Positions 43,386-51,960 of a stretch of DNA of 64,000 nucleotides are shown in pieces; within the stretch, counting starts at the first letter, position 1, and every line of letters starts with the position of its first letter. The stretch covers positions 1 to 64,000 of the forward strand of contig PDSJ01000011.1 of the NCBI GenBank assembly GCA_002748425.1. The letters run 5' to 3'. The stretch is from a candidate division KSB3 bacterium. Lineage in GTDB: Bacteria > Moduliflexota > Moduliflexia > Moduliflexales > Moduliflexaceae. Below the pieces are notes generated by a model. It had not been told where the DNA came from and did not search any database. It saw only the letters and a program-made list of their open reading frames with translations. Position numbers and translations under genes: made by a program.

Positions 43386-44492
43386 TTATCGACGGGTTCG
43401 CTGTGCCGCTCCTTTTCCTCCTGCCTGCACTCGTGCCATCATTTGAGAGAACTCTTCCAGGTTCGGCGAGCGTCGGATCGCTTCATCCCTGCTAATATGA
43501 CGCTTCTGGTATAATTCTATCAAGGACTGGTTCATTGTCCGCATCCCGAACTTTTCTTGTCCGATTTGCATTTGCGAGTATATTTGATGAATTTTATCTT
43601 CTCGAATAAGATTCCGAATTGCAGCCGTCGGCACCATCACTTCTGTCGCCACCACGCGTCCTTTCCCGCTCGCTCTTGGAATAAGCTGCTGTGTCACGAC
43701 CCCTTCCAGCACAAAAGACAGCTGTGTTCGAACCTGAGTTTGCTGATGAGGCGGGAACACATCAATCACGCGGTTAATCGTCTGCGCACACGAGTTCGTA
43801 TGAAGCGTCGCAAACACCAAATGCCCGGTTTCAGCAACCATCAGCGCCGCTTCGATGGTTTCAAGGTCACGCATCTCACCGATCAAAATGACGTCCGGAT
43901 CCTGACGAAGCACATGGCGCAGCGCCATACCGAACGTTTGTGTATCACTATGCACTTCCCGCTGATTCACCACACAGGACCGATGTTCATGCAAAAATTC
44001 TATCGGGTCCTCAATCGTGATAATATGCGCCCGGCGCTCCCGATTTATTTTATCCACCAATGCAGCAAGCGTGGTTGACTTTCCGCTCCCTGTCGGGCCA
44101 GTCACCAAGATCAGCCCCATCGGTTTTTCTGAAAATTTTTCAATCGCAGGCGACAGACCAAGGTCCCGGAACGAAAGGATCTGATAAGGAATCGTGCGGA
44201 AGACGGCTCCCACTGTTCCACGCTGCACAAAGGCATTTCCACGAAAGCGGCACAAGCCTTTGATGCCAAAGGAAAAATCCAGCTCGTTATTTTCCTCAAA
44301 CATGTGTTTCTGGGCGTCGGTCAGCACACTGTAGACCAGGGATTTCGTTTCAGCAGCTTTGAGCGCCGCCTCACTCTCGATCGGCGTCAGTTCACCATCA
44401 ATGCGGATTGTTGGGGGAATTTCAGCGGAAATATGCAAATCAGATGCCCCTCTTTTATGCATCACACTCAGCAAGTCGTGTAAGTCAGCCAT
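43386..44492 (-). CDS. pilT: Type IV pilus retraction ATPase PilT
   Basis: This 368-residue hexameric ATPase powers pilus retraction. It has Walker A G-P-T-G-S-G-K-S-T-T, an Asp box region T-I-E-D-P-I-E-F, Walker B L-I-G-E-M-R-D and the His box T-G-H-L-V-F-A-T-L-H-T. The C-terminal G-M-R-T-M-N-Q-S-L motif matches the AIRNLIRE-containing retraction clade (A-I-R-N-L-I-R-E is present), distinguishing it from PilB. Confidence 0.94.
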   Translation of the reverse strand: MADLHDLLSVMHKRGASDLHISAEIPPTIRIDGELTPIESEAALKAAETKSLVYSVLTDAQKHMFEENNELDFSFGIKGLCRFRGNAFVQRGTVGAVFRTIPYQILSFRDLGLSPAIEKFSEKPMGLILVTGPTGSGKSTTLAALVDKINRERRAHIITIEDPIEFLHEHRSCVVNQREVHSDTQTFGMALRHVLRQDPDVILIGEMRDLETIEAALMVAETGHLVFATLHTNSCAQTINRVIDVFPPHQQTQVRTQLSFVLEGVVTQQLIPRASGKGRVVATEVMVPTAAIRNLIREDKIHQIYSQMQIGQEKFGMRTMNQSLIELYQKRHISRDEAIRRSPNLEEFSQMMARVQAGGKGAAQRTRR

Positions 44493-44519
44493 AGCAGTCC
44501 TTTCCTTAAAATGTCATCA

Positions 44520-46373
44520 TTACTGAATCAGTGTCACCTTCAGCACTTCTTCCAGGCTTGTCATCCCGTCACGCGCTTTTTGCAGTCCGCTCTGACGCAA
44601 CGTCAGCATGCCATCGTCCTGCGCTTTTTTCCGTAATTCATCGGTAGAAGCGCCTTGCAGAATCATCTCACGAAGACCGCCGTTCATCTCCATCACTTCA
44701 TACAGCGCAACACGGCCTTTATAGCCGGAGTTTCCACATTTCGGGCATCCTTTCGGCCCCCAAATCTGCGTGATCTCAGAAGCGTCTTCTTCAGAATACC
44801 CCGCACGGATCAAGACCTCTCGCGGCACTTCATCCGGCACCTTTTTCACTTCTTTGCAATCGCATAAGCGCCGCAACAGTCGCTGAGCAACGATGAGCAA
44901 CACTGACGAGGCCACCAGAAACGGTTCAACCCCCATATTAATCATACGGCTGACCGTACTGGGAGCATCGTTGGTGTGCAAGGTACTTAACACAAGATGA
45001 CCGGTCAGCGCAGCTTTGATTCCGATTTCAGCCGTTTCAAAATCCCGAATCTCCCCCACCAGAATAACGTCCGGGTCCTGGCGCAGGAAAGAACGCAGCG
45101 CTGCCGCAAAATTCAGACCGATGTCATCGTGCATCTGCACCTGATTGATCCCCATCAAGTTGAACTCCACCGGATCTTCAGCAGTCATGATGTTAATATC
45201 GGGAGTGTTGAGAGACGAGAGCGCAGAATAGAGCGTCGTTGTTTTACCACTTCCCGTCGGACCAGTGACCAGGACCATCCCGAAGGGGCTCTTAATCGCT
45301 TTACGGAAGCGATCCAGCGAAACCTGTTCGAACCCCAGTTTCGTCATGTCGAGTTGAAGGTTGGATTTATCGAGCAGACGAAGCACAATCTTTTCACCAA
45401 ACAGGGTCGGCAATACCGACACGCGATAATCCATATCCCGGCGTTTCCCGATCTTCATCTTAATACGTCCATCCTGAGGGAGACGCTTTTCGGCAATGTC
45501 CAACTGGGACATAATTTTAATTCTGGAGGTAATCGCAGCTTTCAGGGACATCGGCAGCCCCATAACCTGATGAAGATCTCCATCCAGCCGGTAACGAACT
45601 CGATAGGCTTTTTCGTAGGGTTCGATGTGGATATCGCTGACTTTCCGCTTGACTGCATTCAGGAGGATTCCGTTCACAAGCTTAATCACCGGGGCTCCCT
45701 CAGCCTCAAAAGGATTTTCTTCTTCATCGTCGTCATAATCAACGACTTCAACCTGATCGACCGCTCCCTGGACCATCGCTTCAAAATCATCGATATCAAC
45801 GGTCGGCGCATCAAAGCTTTCGTCAATGTTGCTTTCATCGATCTCCTCTTCTTTGAAGCTGAAATCTTTGTAATTGAGAGACCCCATCTCAGCTTGCTTC
45901 TTGGCCTGCTGCTGCGCCACAGTAAAGGCGGCGGTCCGCCTCCTGGATTTTTGAGAGTACTGTGTCTCGATCGCCTCAGCGATCGCCCGCTCCGAGGCAA
46001 CAACCGGCTCGATATTATAATTTGTCATGAATTTAATATCTTCAATGGCAAAAATATCCGACGGGTCGGCCATGGCCAGCGTAAGAGTGCCTCCGACGCG
46101 GCTGATGGGAATGACTGTATACTTTTGGGCGGTTTTAACCGGAATCGTCTCTAAGACAGAACCTTCAATCTGAAATGTTTCCAGATCAATGGCCGGAACG
46201 CCGAACTGCTTGCTCAGACATGAGAGGATTTCTTCTTCTTCAAGGAAACCGAGTTTTACCAGCAATGAGCCTAAGCGTTCACCACTGCGTTTTTGCTCCT
46301 GCAGCGCCTGATGGAGTTGCTCGTTTGTTATAACATTCGCTTTTAATAAAATTTCTCCTATCTTCTTCGCCAT
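44520..46373 (-). CDS. pilB: Type IV pilus extension ATPase PilB
   Basis: This 617-residue ATPase drives pilus assembly. It has an N-terminal MshE-type domain (G-E-I-L-L-K-A-N-V-I and L-G-S-L-L-V-K-L-G-F), which in relatives can bind cyclic di-GMP. An acidic linker rich in Asp/Glu lies near residues 175-225. The ATPase core has G-P-T-G-S-G-K-T-T-T and I-L-V-G-E-I-R-D. The tetracysteine zinc site reads C-D-C-K-E and C-P-K-C-G. It precedes pilT by 27 nt. Confidence 0.94.
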   Translation of the reverse strand: MAKKIGEILLKANVITNEQLHQALQEQKRSGERLGSLLVKLGFLEEEEILSCLSKQFGVPAIDLETFQIEGSVLETIPVKTAQKYTVIPISRVGGTLTLAMADPSDIFAIEDIKFMTNYNIEPVVASERAIAEAIETQYSQKSRRRTAAFTVAQQQAKKQAEMGSLNYKDFSFKEEEIDESNIDESFDAPTVDIDDFEAMVQGAVDQVEVVDYDDDEEENPFEAEGAPVIKLVNGILLNAVKRKVSDIHIEPYEKAYRVRYRLDGDLHQVMGLPMSLKAAITSRIKIMSQLDIAEKRLPQDGRIKMKIGKRRDMDYRVSVLPTLFGEKIVLRLLDKSNLQLDMTKLGFEQVSLDRFRKAIKSPFGMVLVTGPTGSGKTTTLYSALSSLNTPDINIMTAEDPVEFNLMGINQVQMHDDIGLNFAAALRSFLRQDPDVILVGEIRDFETAEIGIKAALTGHLVLSTLHTNDAPSTVSRMINMGVEPFLVASSVLLIVAQRLLRRLCDCKEVKKVPDEVPREVLIRAGYSEEDASEITQIWGPKGCPKCGNSGYKGRVALYEVMEMNGGLREMILQGASTDELRKKAQDDGMLTLRQSGLQKARDGMTSLEEVLKVTLIQ

Positions 46374-46565
46374 ACCCTGACATCCTCACACATAAATATA
46401 TACTACGCTGTTTTACGACTCCATCCTCATTACAGAGAGACATACACTTCTCTCGCTGTCAAGAAAAAAGATGAGATATCGCGGAAGTCCTCCTCCAGCA
46501 ATCCGTACAGGTTTTTCGTCTTTCCGTCCCCTTGCAAGCGCCCGTTAACAGCAAGCGCTCCGCTG

Positions 46566-47954
46566 TCATGCTCCTTCAGCAACAAGCGCCGCGAGCTGTT
46601 GCTGAATTGTCGGGAATTCTTCCCGCTCAAGCGTCCGCAGATCCAAAATATAGCGATCCTTGACAATACGTCCGATAATCGGCGGTCTCGCGCAACGCAG
46701 CCTTGCTTCGATCTGGTTTGGCGAGAACGACGGAATATCGACAGCAACAGCATAGCTGGGAAGTTCTTGTGTCGGAAGAGCGCCACCTCCGACCTGAGAG
46801 AGAACCGGCACCACATCCGCCGAGATCGCTGCCTCCCCAAGGCACACGCGTAAATCGTCTGCGTATTGCTCCAGCTCATTCGACGTCATGGCAATTTTGC
46901 GCAAGGTCCCGATATTTTTAACGGCTTCAGCAGGGTCGCGATAATGCCCTAACGTGACTTCCAGTGCAGCAAGAGTCATCTTGTCGACTCGAAGCGCTCT
47001 CGTCAGAGGATGGGTTTTCATCAGATCGAGATAGCGGCTTTTCCCGACAATCATTCCGGCCTGAGGGCCTCCAAGAAGCTTATCCCCACTAAAGCTCAAC
47101 ACATCAACCCCGGCTGCCAGACTGTGCTGCACCGTTGGTTCATCTCTCAACCCATAGGGCTCAAGATCGAGTAGTAATCCGCTTCCCATATCTTCAACAA
47201 GGGGAATATTCGATTTGCGAGAGAGCATTGCTAACTCTTCAAGCGAGACGCGTTTTGTAAAACCGCAAACGCGATAATTACTGGGATGAACCCTCAACAG
47301 CAGCCCTGTCTGCTCATTCACGGCGTCTTCGTAATCCCGGAGGTGCGTCCGGTTCGTCGTTCCAACTTCCCGTAAGATGCACCCACCCTGCTGCATGACA
47401 TCCGGAATCCGAAAGCTTCCCCCGATTTCGACAAGCTCACCGCGCGAAACAATAGCTTCTTTCCCTGCAGCCAGCGCTGAAAGCACGAGCAGGACAGCGG
47501 CAGCATTATTATTGACAACCAGCGCCGACTCACATTCCAACAGTTCGCAGAGCAGCCCCTCAACATGGCTGTACCGGCTTCCACGTTTTCCTTTTTCAAG
47601 GTCATATTCAAGATTCGAATACGAGCCGGCAATTTCTCTGACTGCATTCAGCGCTTCAGTGCTTAACTGACTACGTCCCAGATTCGTATGCACGATAATT
47701 CCAGTCCCGTTGATCACTCGACGCAAGTGGAGTTCCCGTGATTCAGACAGATAGCTCTGGATCGACATCACGAGATCGTCATACGAAATTCTCTTGGAGC
47801 GCCCGTCAAGCAAAGCCTTTCTCAAAACGTCCAGGCCTGTGCGAACAGCGCTTAATACAAGCGCTCTCGGATATGTATTCAGCAAGATCTCGATTTCAGG
47901 CCGTTTTAAAAGATCATCGACTTTTGGAATTTGACGTAACAGCGTCTGTATCAC
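46566..47954 (-). CDS. selA: L-seryl-tRNA(Sec) selenium transferase
   Basis: This 462-residue PLP enzyme converts seryl-tRNA(Sec) to selenocysteinyl-tRNA(Sec) using selenophosphate. It has the N-terminal tRNA-recognition helices (L-L-R-Q-I-P-K-V-D-D-L-L), N-G-T-G-I-I-V-H-T-N-L-G-R-S, and the PLP lysine K292 in F-S-G-D-K-L-L-G-G-P-Q-A-G. GTG 47954 is favoured by a GGAG site 8 nt upstream, though ATG 47981 is in frame. The gene lies between tag and pilB. No selB or selC is next to it, although the usual partner selB often follows. Its substrate protein in this window is the peroxiredoxin at 6352. Confidence 0.92.
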   Translation of the reverse strand: MIQTLLRQIPKVDDLLKRPEIEILLNTYPRALVLSAVRTGLDVLRKALLDGRSKRISYDDLVMSIQSYLSESRELHLRRVINGTGIIVHTNLGRSQLSTEALNAVREIAGSYSNLEYDLEKGKRGSRYSHVEGLLCELLECESALVVNNNAAAVLLVLSALAAGKEAIVSRGELVEIGGSFRIPDVMQQGGCILREVGTTNRTHLRDYEDAVNEQTGLLLRVHPSNYRVCGFTKRVSLEELAMLSRKSNIPLVEDMGSGLLLDLEPYGLRDEPTVQHSLAAGVDVLSFSGDKLLGGPQAGMIVGKSRYLDLMKTHPLTRALRVDKMTLAALEVTLGHYRDPAEAVKNIGTLRKIAMTSNELEQYADDLRVCLGEAAISADVVPVLSQVGGGALPTQELPSYAVAVDIPSFSPNQIEARLRCARPPIIGRIVKDRYILDLRTLEREEFPTIQQQLAALVAEGA

Positions 47955-48019
47955 GCGTATCACTCCGTGCTGCCGGCGCATAAGAGAAACATCTCACATC
48001 GTCTGCAGTCATGGTGCTC

Positions 48020-48592
48020 TCATCTCATTTCAAGGATTTCACGGTACCGGAAACACGTCACGACATGATCCTTCACCATGCCGCCGGCCTGCATAAACGC
48101 ATAACAGATCGTCGGGCCGACAAAAGAACAGCCGCGCCGGATTAAATCTTTACTTAATGCCTCAGAGTCCTTTGTGCTGGCAGGGACGTCCGAGAGGCTT
48201 TTCCAGGAATTGACTTTTGGTGTTCCGCCGACAAAACGCCATACATACGTATCAAAGCTACCAAACTCTTCCTGAATAGCCAGGAACACACGCGCATTTC
48301 GAATGGATGACTCAATCTTACGTCGATTTCGAACGATACCAGCATTTCCAAGCAAGTCCTCGACCTTTTTTCGGGAATACTGAGCCACCTTTCGATAATC
48401 GAAATTGTCATAGGCTGTGCGATATCCTTCGCGCTTCCTGAGAATTGTAATCCAGCTCAGACCAGCCTGGGCGCTGTCTAAAAGAATGTTTTCAAACCAT
48501 TTTCGATCGTCATGAACCGGGACGCCCCATTCTTTATCATGATACTCTGCATACAACGGATCGTTTCCCACCCACCCGCAACGTGTTCTCAT
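48020..48592 (-). CDS. tag: DNA-3-methyladenine glycosylase I
   Basis: This 190-residue base-excision enzyme removes 3-methyladenine from alkylated DNA. The structural zinc ligands are present: Cys5, His18, His176 and Cys180 (C-G-W-V, E-Y-H-D-K-E-W-G, D-H-V-V-T-C-F). The substrate pocket motif H-D-D-R-K-W-F-E and the helix-hairpin-helix region are also conserved. It is upstream of selA with a gap of about 66 nt and divergent from the acidic orphan gene. Confidence 0.93.
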   Translation of the reverse strand: MRTRCGWVGNDPLYAEYHDKEWGVPVHDDRKWFENILLDSAQAGLSWITILRKREGYRTAYDNFDYRKVAQYSRKKVEDLLGNAGIVRNRRKIESSIRNARVFLAIQEEFGSFDTYVWRFVGGTPKVNSWKSLSDVPASTKDSEALSKDLIRRGCSFVGPTICYAFMQAGGMVKDHVVTCFRYREILEMR

Positions 48593-48910
48593 ACTTTACT
48601 CTGCCATTATGGCATTATTCACCCACAGCCACTACACTTTTTTCTATCAGAAACCATCCCTCAATTACAATGCGTAAGATAATACTCATACTTTCAGAAG
48701 GATTTATGTCAATATTTTTTGAGGAATGTTAAGAAAAGCTCAATTTTTCAATCGCTTCAGCCTAGCATGACCCAGAGACGAACGGCCTCTCCAAACGCAA
48801 AGCACATACAGACTAAATTTTTGCTTGACACGATCTTTAAGATGATGTCAGATTTTATAAATGGCACATAGTCATACTCATTCCCACAGTCATTTAAGGA
48901 TATTGCAGTT
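48593..48910. other. Divergent intergenic region between tag and the acidic orphan gene
   Basis: This 318-nt AT-rich gap contains a plus-strand promoter-like pair: TTGACA at 48825-48830, 17 nt, and a weak TCAGAT at 48848-48853, with TTTATAAAT just after. Nothing resembling a tRNA, such as selC, or another RNA gene was found here. Confidence 0.4.
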
Positions 48911-49660
48911 ATGAGCTTACCTAGTCCCCAACTCCCTGAGAATGCAACCGAATCATACCTTGAAAAAGTCGCTGAGAAAATCTACTCACACCTCCATGAA
49001 ATCGACAATATCCGCATTAAAGAGCGCTTACAGTCCCTGTTAGCGGCTGTGGAAGAGCGCCTTCTGCAAATGCATCAACAGGCCCAGGACGGTGATGACG
49101 AGGAGAGATCGCCTTCCTCAACATCTCAGCCTGCCACACTCGATCTGAGCCCGGAAGATTACGGAATCATCAAAAAACGCATGACGGACATGCTGCACGG
49201 TATTAAAAAGGAAAAGGATGAAGATGAAGGGATTCTGGAGCTTGGAGAGGAAGAGGAGATCGAGCAACCGAGCGATCTTTCCCAGCAATTCATGAGCCGT
49301 GACGCAGAACACCTGCCATTACATGGCGACACTCTCGTCGCAGAGCCAGACAGAGAACTCACATTTTCCGATGCTTGCCGCAGAGTGGGTCAGGGCGAAG
49401 CTCCTGCTTTGCTTGAACAAGTCGATATTTCCGAACGGGAGCAGGAAATGCTCGCAGCCTTCACCAGGCATCTGTCACAAATGAAGGGCTTAAAGCGGCA
49501 GCAAATATTTGAGATGCAGCACATGACTGGGCGCTCGATCCGCGAACTGGAGCAAATCTTCAAAACCTATCACCTGCAGGGCTATCTCAGAGCCGAATTG
49601 AACAATGTGTATAATCGGCTTCTGAATTTACGCAGCCGCTTTTCAATTTTGCAGCACTAA
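48911..49660 (+). CDS. Hypothetical acidic protein
   Basis: I do not recognise this 249-residue protein. It has no signal peptide or membrane segment. The middle is very acidic (I-K-K-E-K-D-E-D-E-G-I-L-E-L-G-E-E-E-E-I) and flanked by Ser/Thr/Gln-rich linkers. The N-terminal 60 residues and the C-terminal 70 look helical. The last part (M-T-G-R-S-I-R-E-L-E-Q-I-F-K-T-Y) has the spacing of a helix-turn-helix. A start-proximal AAGGATATTGCAGTT is the only ribosome-site candidate. It stands alone between tag and the ABC importer. Confidence 0.7.
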   Translation: MSLPSPQLPENATESYLEKVAEKIYSHLHEIDNIRIKERLQSLLAAVEERLLQMHQQAQDGDDEERSPSSTSQPATLDLSPEDYGIIKKRMTDMLHGIKKEKDEDEGILELGEEEEIEQPSDLSQQFMSRDAEHLPLHGDTLVAEPDRELTFSDACRRVGQGEAPALLEQVDISEREQEMLAAFTRHLSQMKGLKRQQIFEMQHMTGRSIRELEQIFKTYHLQGYLRAELNNVYNRLLNLRSRFSILQH

Positions 49661-49839
49661 GTGCAGCTCGTTCCAGCCGCTTTCAAGCCATATCCTGATA
49701 CATTCCGAAATATATGCAGGCCATTGCATGTGACATACTATTTTTCTTGACAGATTCTCTGAAATCCGCAAACGTAGATGATGTTGCTTACGATTGTGTT
49801 ATGACACTAAAAATTTTAGACATGTGGAGGGTTTGATTT

Positions 49840-50811
49840 ATGAAACGTGTATGTGTTTCGCTGCTTGCTGCTTCTCTGATCTTTGTGTTTGCGGGTGGGG
49901 TCTCGGCAGAGTTCAAGATGGCATTCATGCCGGGAATTTCGGATGCCTTCTATTATACGATGGAAAAAGGGGCTCAGGCCAAGGCCGATGAACTGGGCGT
50001 GGACCTGATTGTCGGTGAATATCCTAAATCCTGGGGTCCTGAAGCTCAAGTACCGATCCTTGAAGCGCTCGTGGCTCGTGGTGACATTGATCTGCTTTTC
50101 ATTGCTCCGACGTCCACGGAAGCGTTGATTCCAGTTCTCAAAAAAGTCCATGACAGCGGCATTCCAGTTATCACGGTCGATACTTACCTTGGTGATGGAG
50201 ATTATACGAAAGAAAGCGATTATAACTTCCCGCTGGCCTATATCGGAACCGATAACTACGCCGGCGGCGTGGTGGTCGCAGAGCAAATGGCAAAGATGAT
50301 CGGAGAAAAAGGGAGCGTCATGGTCGAAAATACGAATCCCGATGTCTCCAGCGTCCAGGGACGTGAAAAAGGGTTTGTGGCCGGCATGGAAAAATTCCCG
50401 AATATCGATGTTGTGGCGATCGAATACTGCCTGGATAATCAGGAAAAAGCTCAGGCTCAGGTGGCTGCCGTACTCCAGAAGAATCCGGAATTGGCCGGCG
50501 TATTCGGCACAAATATCTTCAGTGCGCAGGGCGCCTATCGCGCCATTGTCAACGCCGGTTTGACCGGGGCAGTCAAGGTTGCGACCTGGGATGCAACGGA
50601 AGACTTGATCAACGCCCTTCGCAAAGGTGAAGTCGATCTGGTGCTTGCACAGAAACCGGCTGAAATCGGTTCGCTCGCCGTTGAATGGGGCTATAAATAC
50701 CTGAAAGACGGTACGGACATCCCGGATAAAAAACAAGTTCCCGGCTTTTTCGTCTTCACGAAAGACAATGTTGACGATCCGGATTCACAGCAATACATCT
50801 ATTCGAGATAA
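49840..50811 (+). CDS. Sugar ABC transporter substrate-binding protein (CUT2 / ribose-type)
   Basis: This 323-residue periplasmic protein has a signal peptide cleaved near G-V-S-A-E. It shows the two-lobe fold of the periplasmic-binding-protein type 1 family (D-I-D-L-L-F-I-A-P-T-S-T-E-A-L, V-I-T-V-D-T-Y, I-G-T-D-N-Y-A-G-G). Ligand contacts typical of ribose-type proteins are visible in the second lobe (G-R-E-K-G-F, A-T-W-D-A-T). A GGAGGG site lies upstream. It heads an operon with two permeases and an ATPase. The ligand is unknown; pentoses, fructose, nucleosides and autoinducer-2-like sugars are all handled by this family. Confidence 0.88.
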   Translation: MKRVCVSLLAASLIFVFAGGVSAEFKMAFMPGISDAFYYTMEKGAQAKADELGVDLIVGEYPKSWGPEAQVPILEALVARGDIDLLFIAPTSTEALIPVLKKVHDSGIPVITVDTYLGDGDYTKESDYNFPLAYIGTDNYAGGVVVAEQMAKMIGEKGSVMVENTNPDVSSVQGREKGFVAGMEKFPNIDVVAIEYCLDNQEKAQAQVAAVLQKNPELAGVFGTNIFSAQGAYRAIVNAGLTGAVKVATWDATEDLINALRKGEVDLVLAQKPAEIGSLAVEWGYKYLKDGTDIPDKKQVPGFFVFTKDNVDDPDSQQYIYSR

Positions 50812-50832
50812 TTTCCGTTCATATCCCTCATG

Positions 50833-50862
50833 CAGCGGGCACTGCTCTGGCAGCGCCCGCTG
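50833..50862 (+). terminator. Intra-operon hairpin after the binding-protein gene
   Basis: CAGCGGGC (50833-50840) pairs with GCCCGCTG (50855-50862) around a 14-nt loop, between the binding-protein stop and the first permease start. There is no T tract. Such hairpins usually stabilise the upstream mRNA so that binding protein is made in excess of permease. Confidence 0.6.
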
Positions 50863-50880
50863 TCCCTGCTGCTTCCGACT

Positions 50881-51948
50881 ATGAACATGCAGAAGAAAGT
50901 TCTCTACCTTGTCGCAAAACACTGGGCATTGATTTTTTTACTCGTACTGATCGTGTTTTTCAGTCTGACCGGCCAAAATTTTTTCAGTCTCCGCAATTTC
51001 AACAATATCCTCATTGCAGCCACTGCCACCCTCCTTCTTGCAGCCGGTGAGACCTATGTCATTATCAGTGGAGGGATCGACCTCTCTGTCGGTTTCATTA
51101 TGGGATTCGTCGCAGTCAGTTCTGCGACAGTCATGCAAAAATTGTACGCAAAAGGCGCAGGCTGGCCGGAATTGCTCTGTATTCTTATCGGCTGTGCGGT
51201 CGGCCTGGTCCTGGGGATCATTCCGGGCCTTATCAACGGCGTATTGGTCGCAAAATGTCGTGTCCCTCCGTTCATTGCCACCCTCGGCATGTACGGAATC
51301 GCGAATGGAGTCGCGTTAAAAATCTGCGAAGGCTTTCCAGTCTCGTTTCTCCCTCCAGTCACCGGAAAAATCGGTAACGGCTTTCTGGCCTATTACTCTT
51401 CCAAAAACGGACTGACTTTTTTTGAGAAACCAATCCTGACCGATCGGGCAGACATTTTAGCACTAAAAGGCTTGATGCCGTTTTCCTTACTGATCGTGCT
51501 TATTTTACTCGCCATTTTCGGTGTTATTCTCTCCAAAACGCAGTTTGGACAACATACGTACGCCATTGGCGGAAACGCCGATGCAGCCATTCGTTCGGGA
51601 ATCAACGTCCCCTGGCACCTTATTAAAATTTACGCTATTTCATCTTTTCTGGCATCATGTGCGGGGGTCTTGCTGGTTCTCCGCTTTACTATGGGAAATC
51701 ACACCCAATTCAGTGCCACCTACGAGCTCTTTGCAATCGCATCGGTCGTCATCGGCGGAGCAAGCCTGATGGGAGGATCTGGCACGATCGCAGGAACCGT
51801 CATCGGCGTTCTGCTGCTTGGAACCCTGGAAACCGGGTTTGTCATTGTAGGAATCGAGGTCTTTTACCGCTATATTGCTGTTGGCTGCATTCTTATTTTT
51901 GCCGTGCTCATCGATCAATTCTTCCCGGAACTCGTACATCACGAATAG
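50881..51948 (+). CDS. CUT2 ABC transporter permease, subunit 1
   Basis: This 355-residue inner-membrane protein with about eight to ten helices belongs to the RbsC/FrcC family. The family motif G-G-I-D-L-S-V-G-F is near the N-terminus, and the EAA-like loop reads G-G-N-A-D-A-A-I-R-S-G-I-N-V. The late motif G-G-A-S-L-M-G-G-S-G-T-I-A-G-T is intact. ATG 50881 lies just after the hairpin; 50887 is a second possible start. It pairs with a homologous permease immediately downstream. Confidence 0.88.
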   Translation: MNMQKKVLYLVAKHWALIFLLVLIVFFSLTGQNFFSLRNFNNILIAATATLLLAAGETYVIISGGIDLSVGFIMGFVAVSSATVMQKLYAKGAGWPELLCILIGCAVGLVLGIIPGLINGVLVAKCRVPPFIATLGMYGIANGVALKICEGFPVSFLPPVTGKIGNGFLAYYSSKNGLTFFEKPILTDRADILALKGLMPFSLLIVLILLAIFGVILSKTQFGQHTYAIGGNADAAIRSGINVPWHLIKIYAISSFLASCAGVLLVLRFTMGNHTQFSATYELFAIASVVIGGASLMGGSGTIAGTVIGVLLLGTLETGFVIVGIEVFYRYIAVGCILIFAVLIDQFFPELVHHE

Positions 51949-51960
51949 ACCATTTTGGCT

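Noticed and set aside
44997..46154. Long plus-strand open frame opposite pilB
   Set aside because: It is antisense to a strongly conserved ATPase and has His/Arg/Asn-rich shadow composition without a start site. The same applies to a 278-codon frame opposite asnB (27411-28247).
46430..46569. A possible extra gene between selA and pilB
   Set aside because: An ATG overlaps the selA stop but gives a 37-codon frame of unlikely composition. Another frame looks more protein-like (G-K-T-K-N-L-Y-G-L-L-E-E-D-F) but has no good start and no recognised homology.
48593..48910. selC (tRNA-Sec) near selA
   Set aside because: No cloverleaf with the long acceptor and variable arms of tRNA-Sec was found in this gap or the other gaps inspected.
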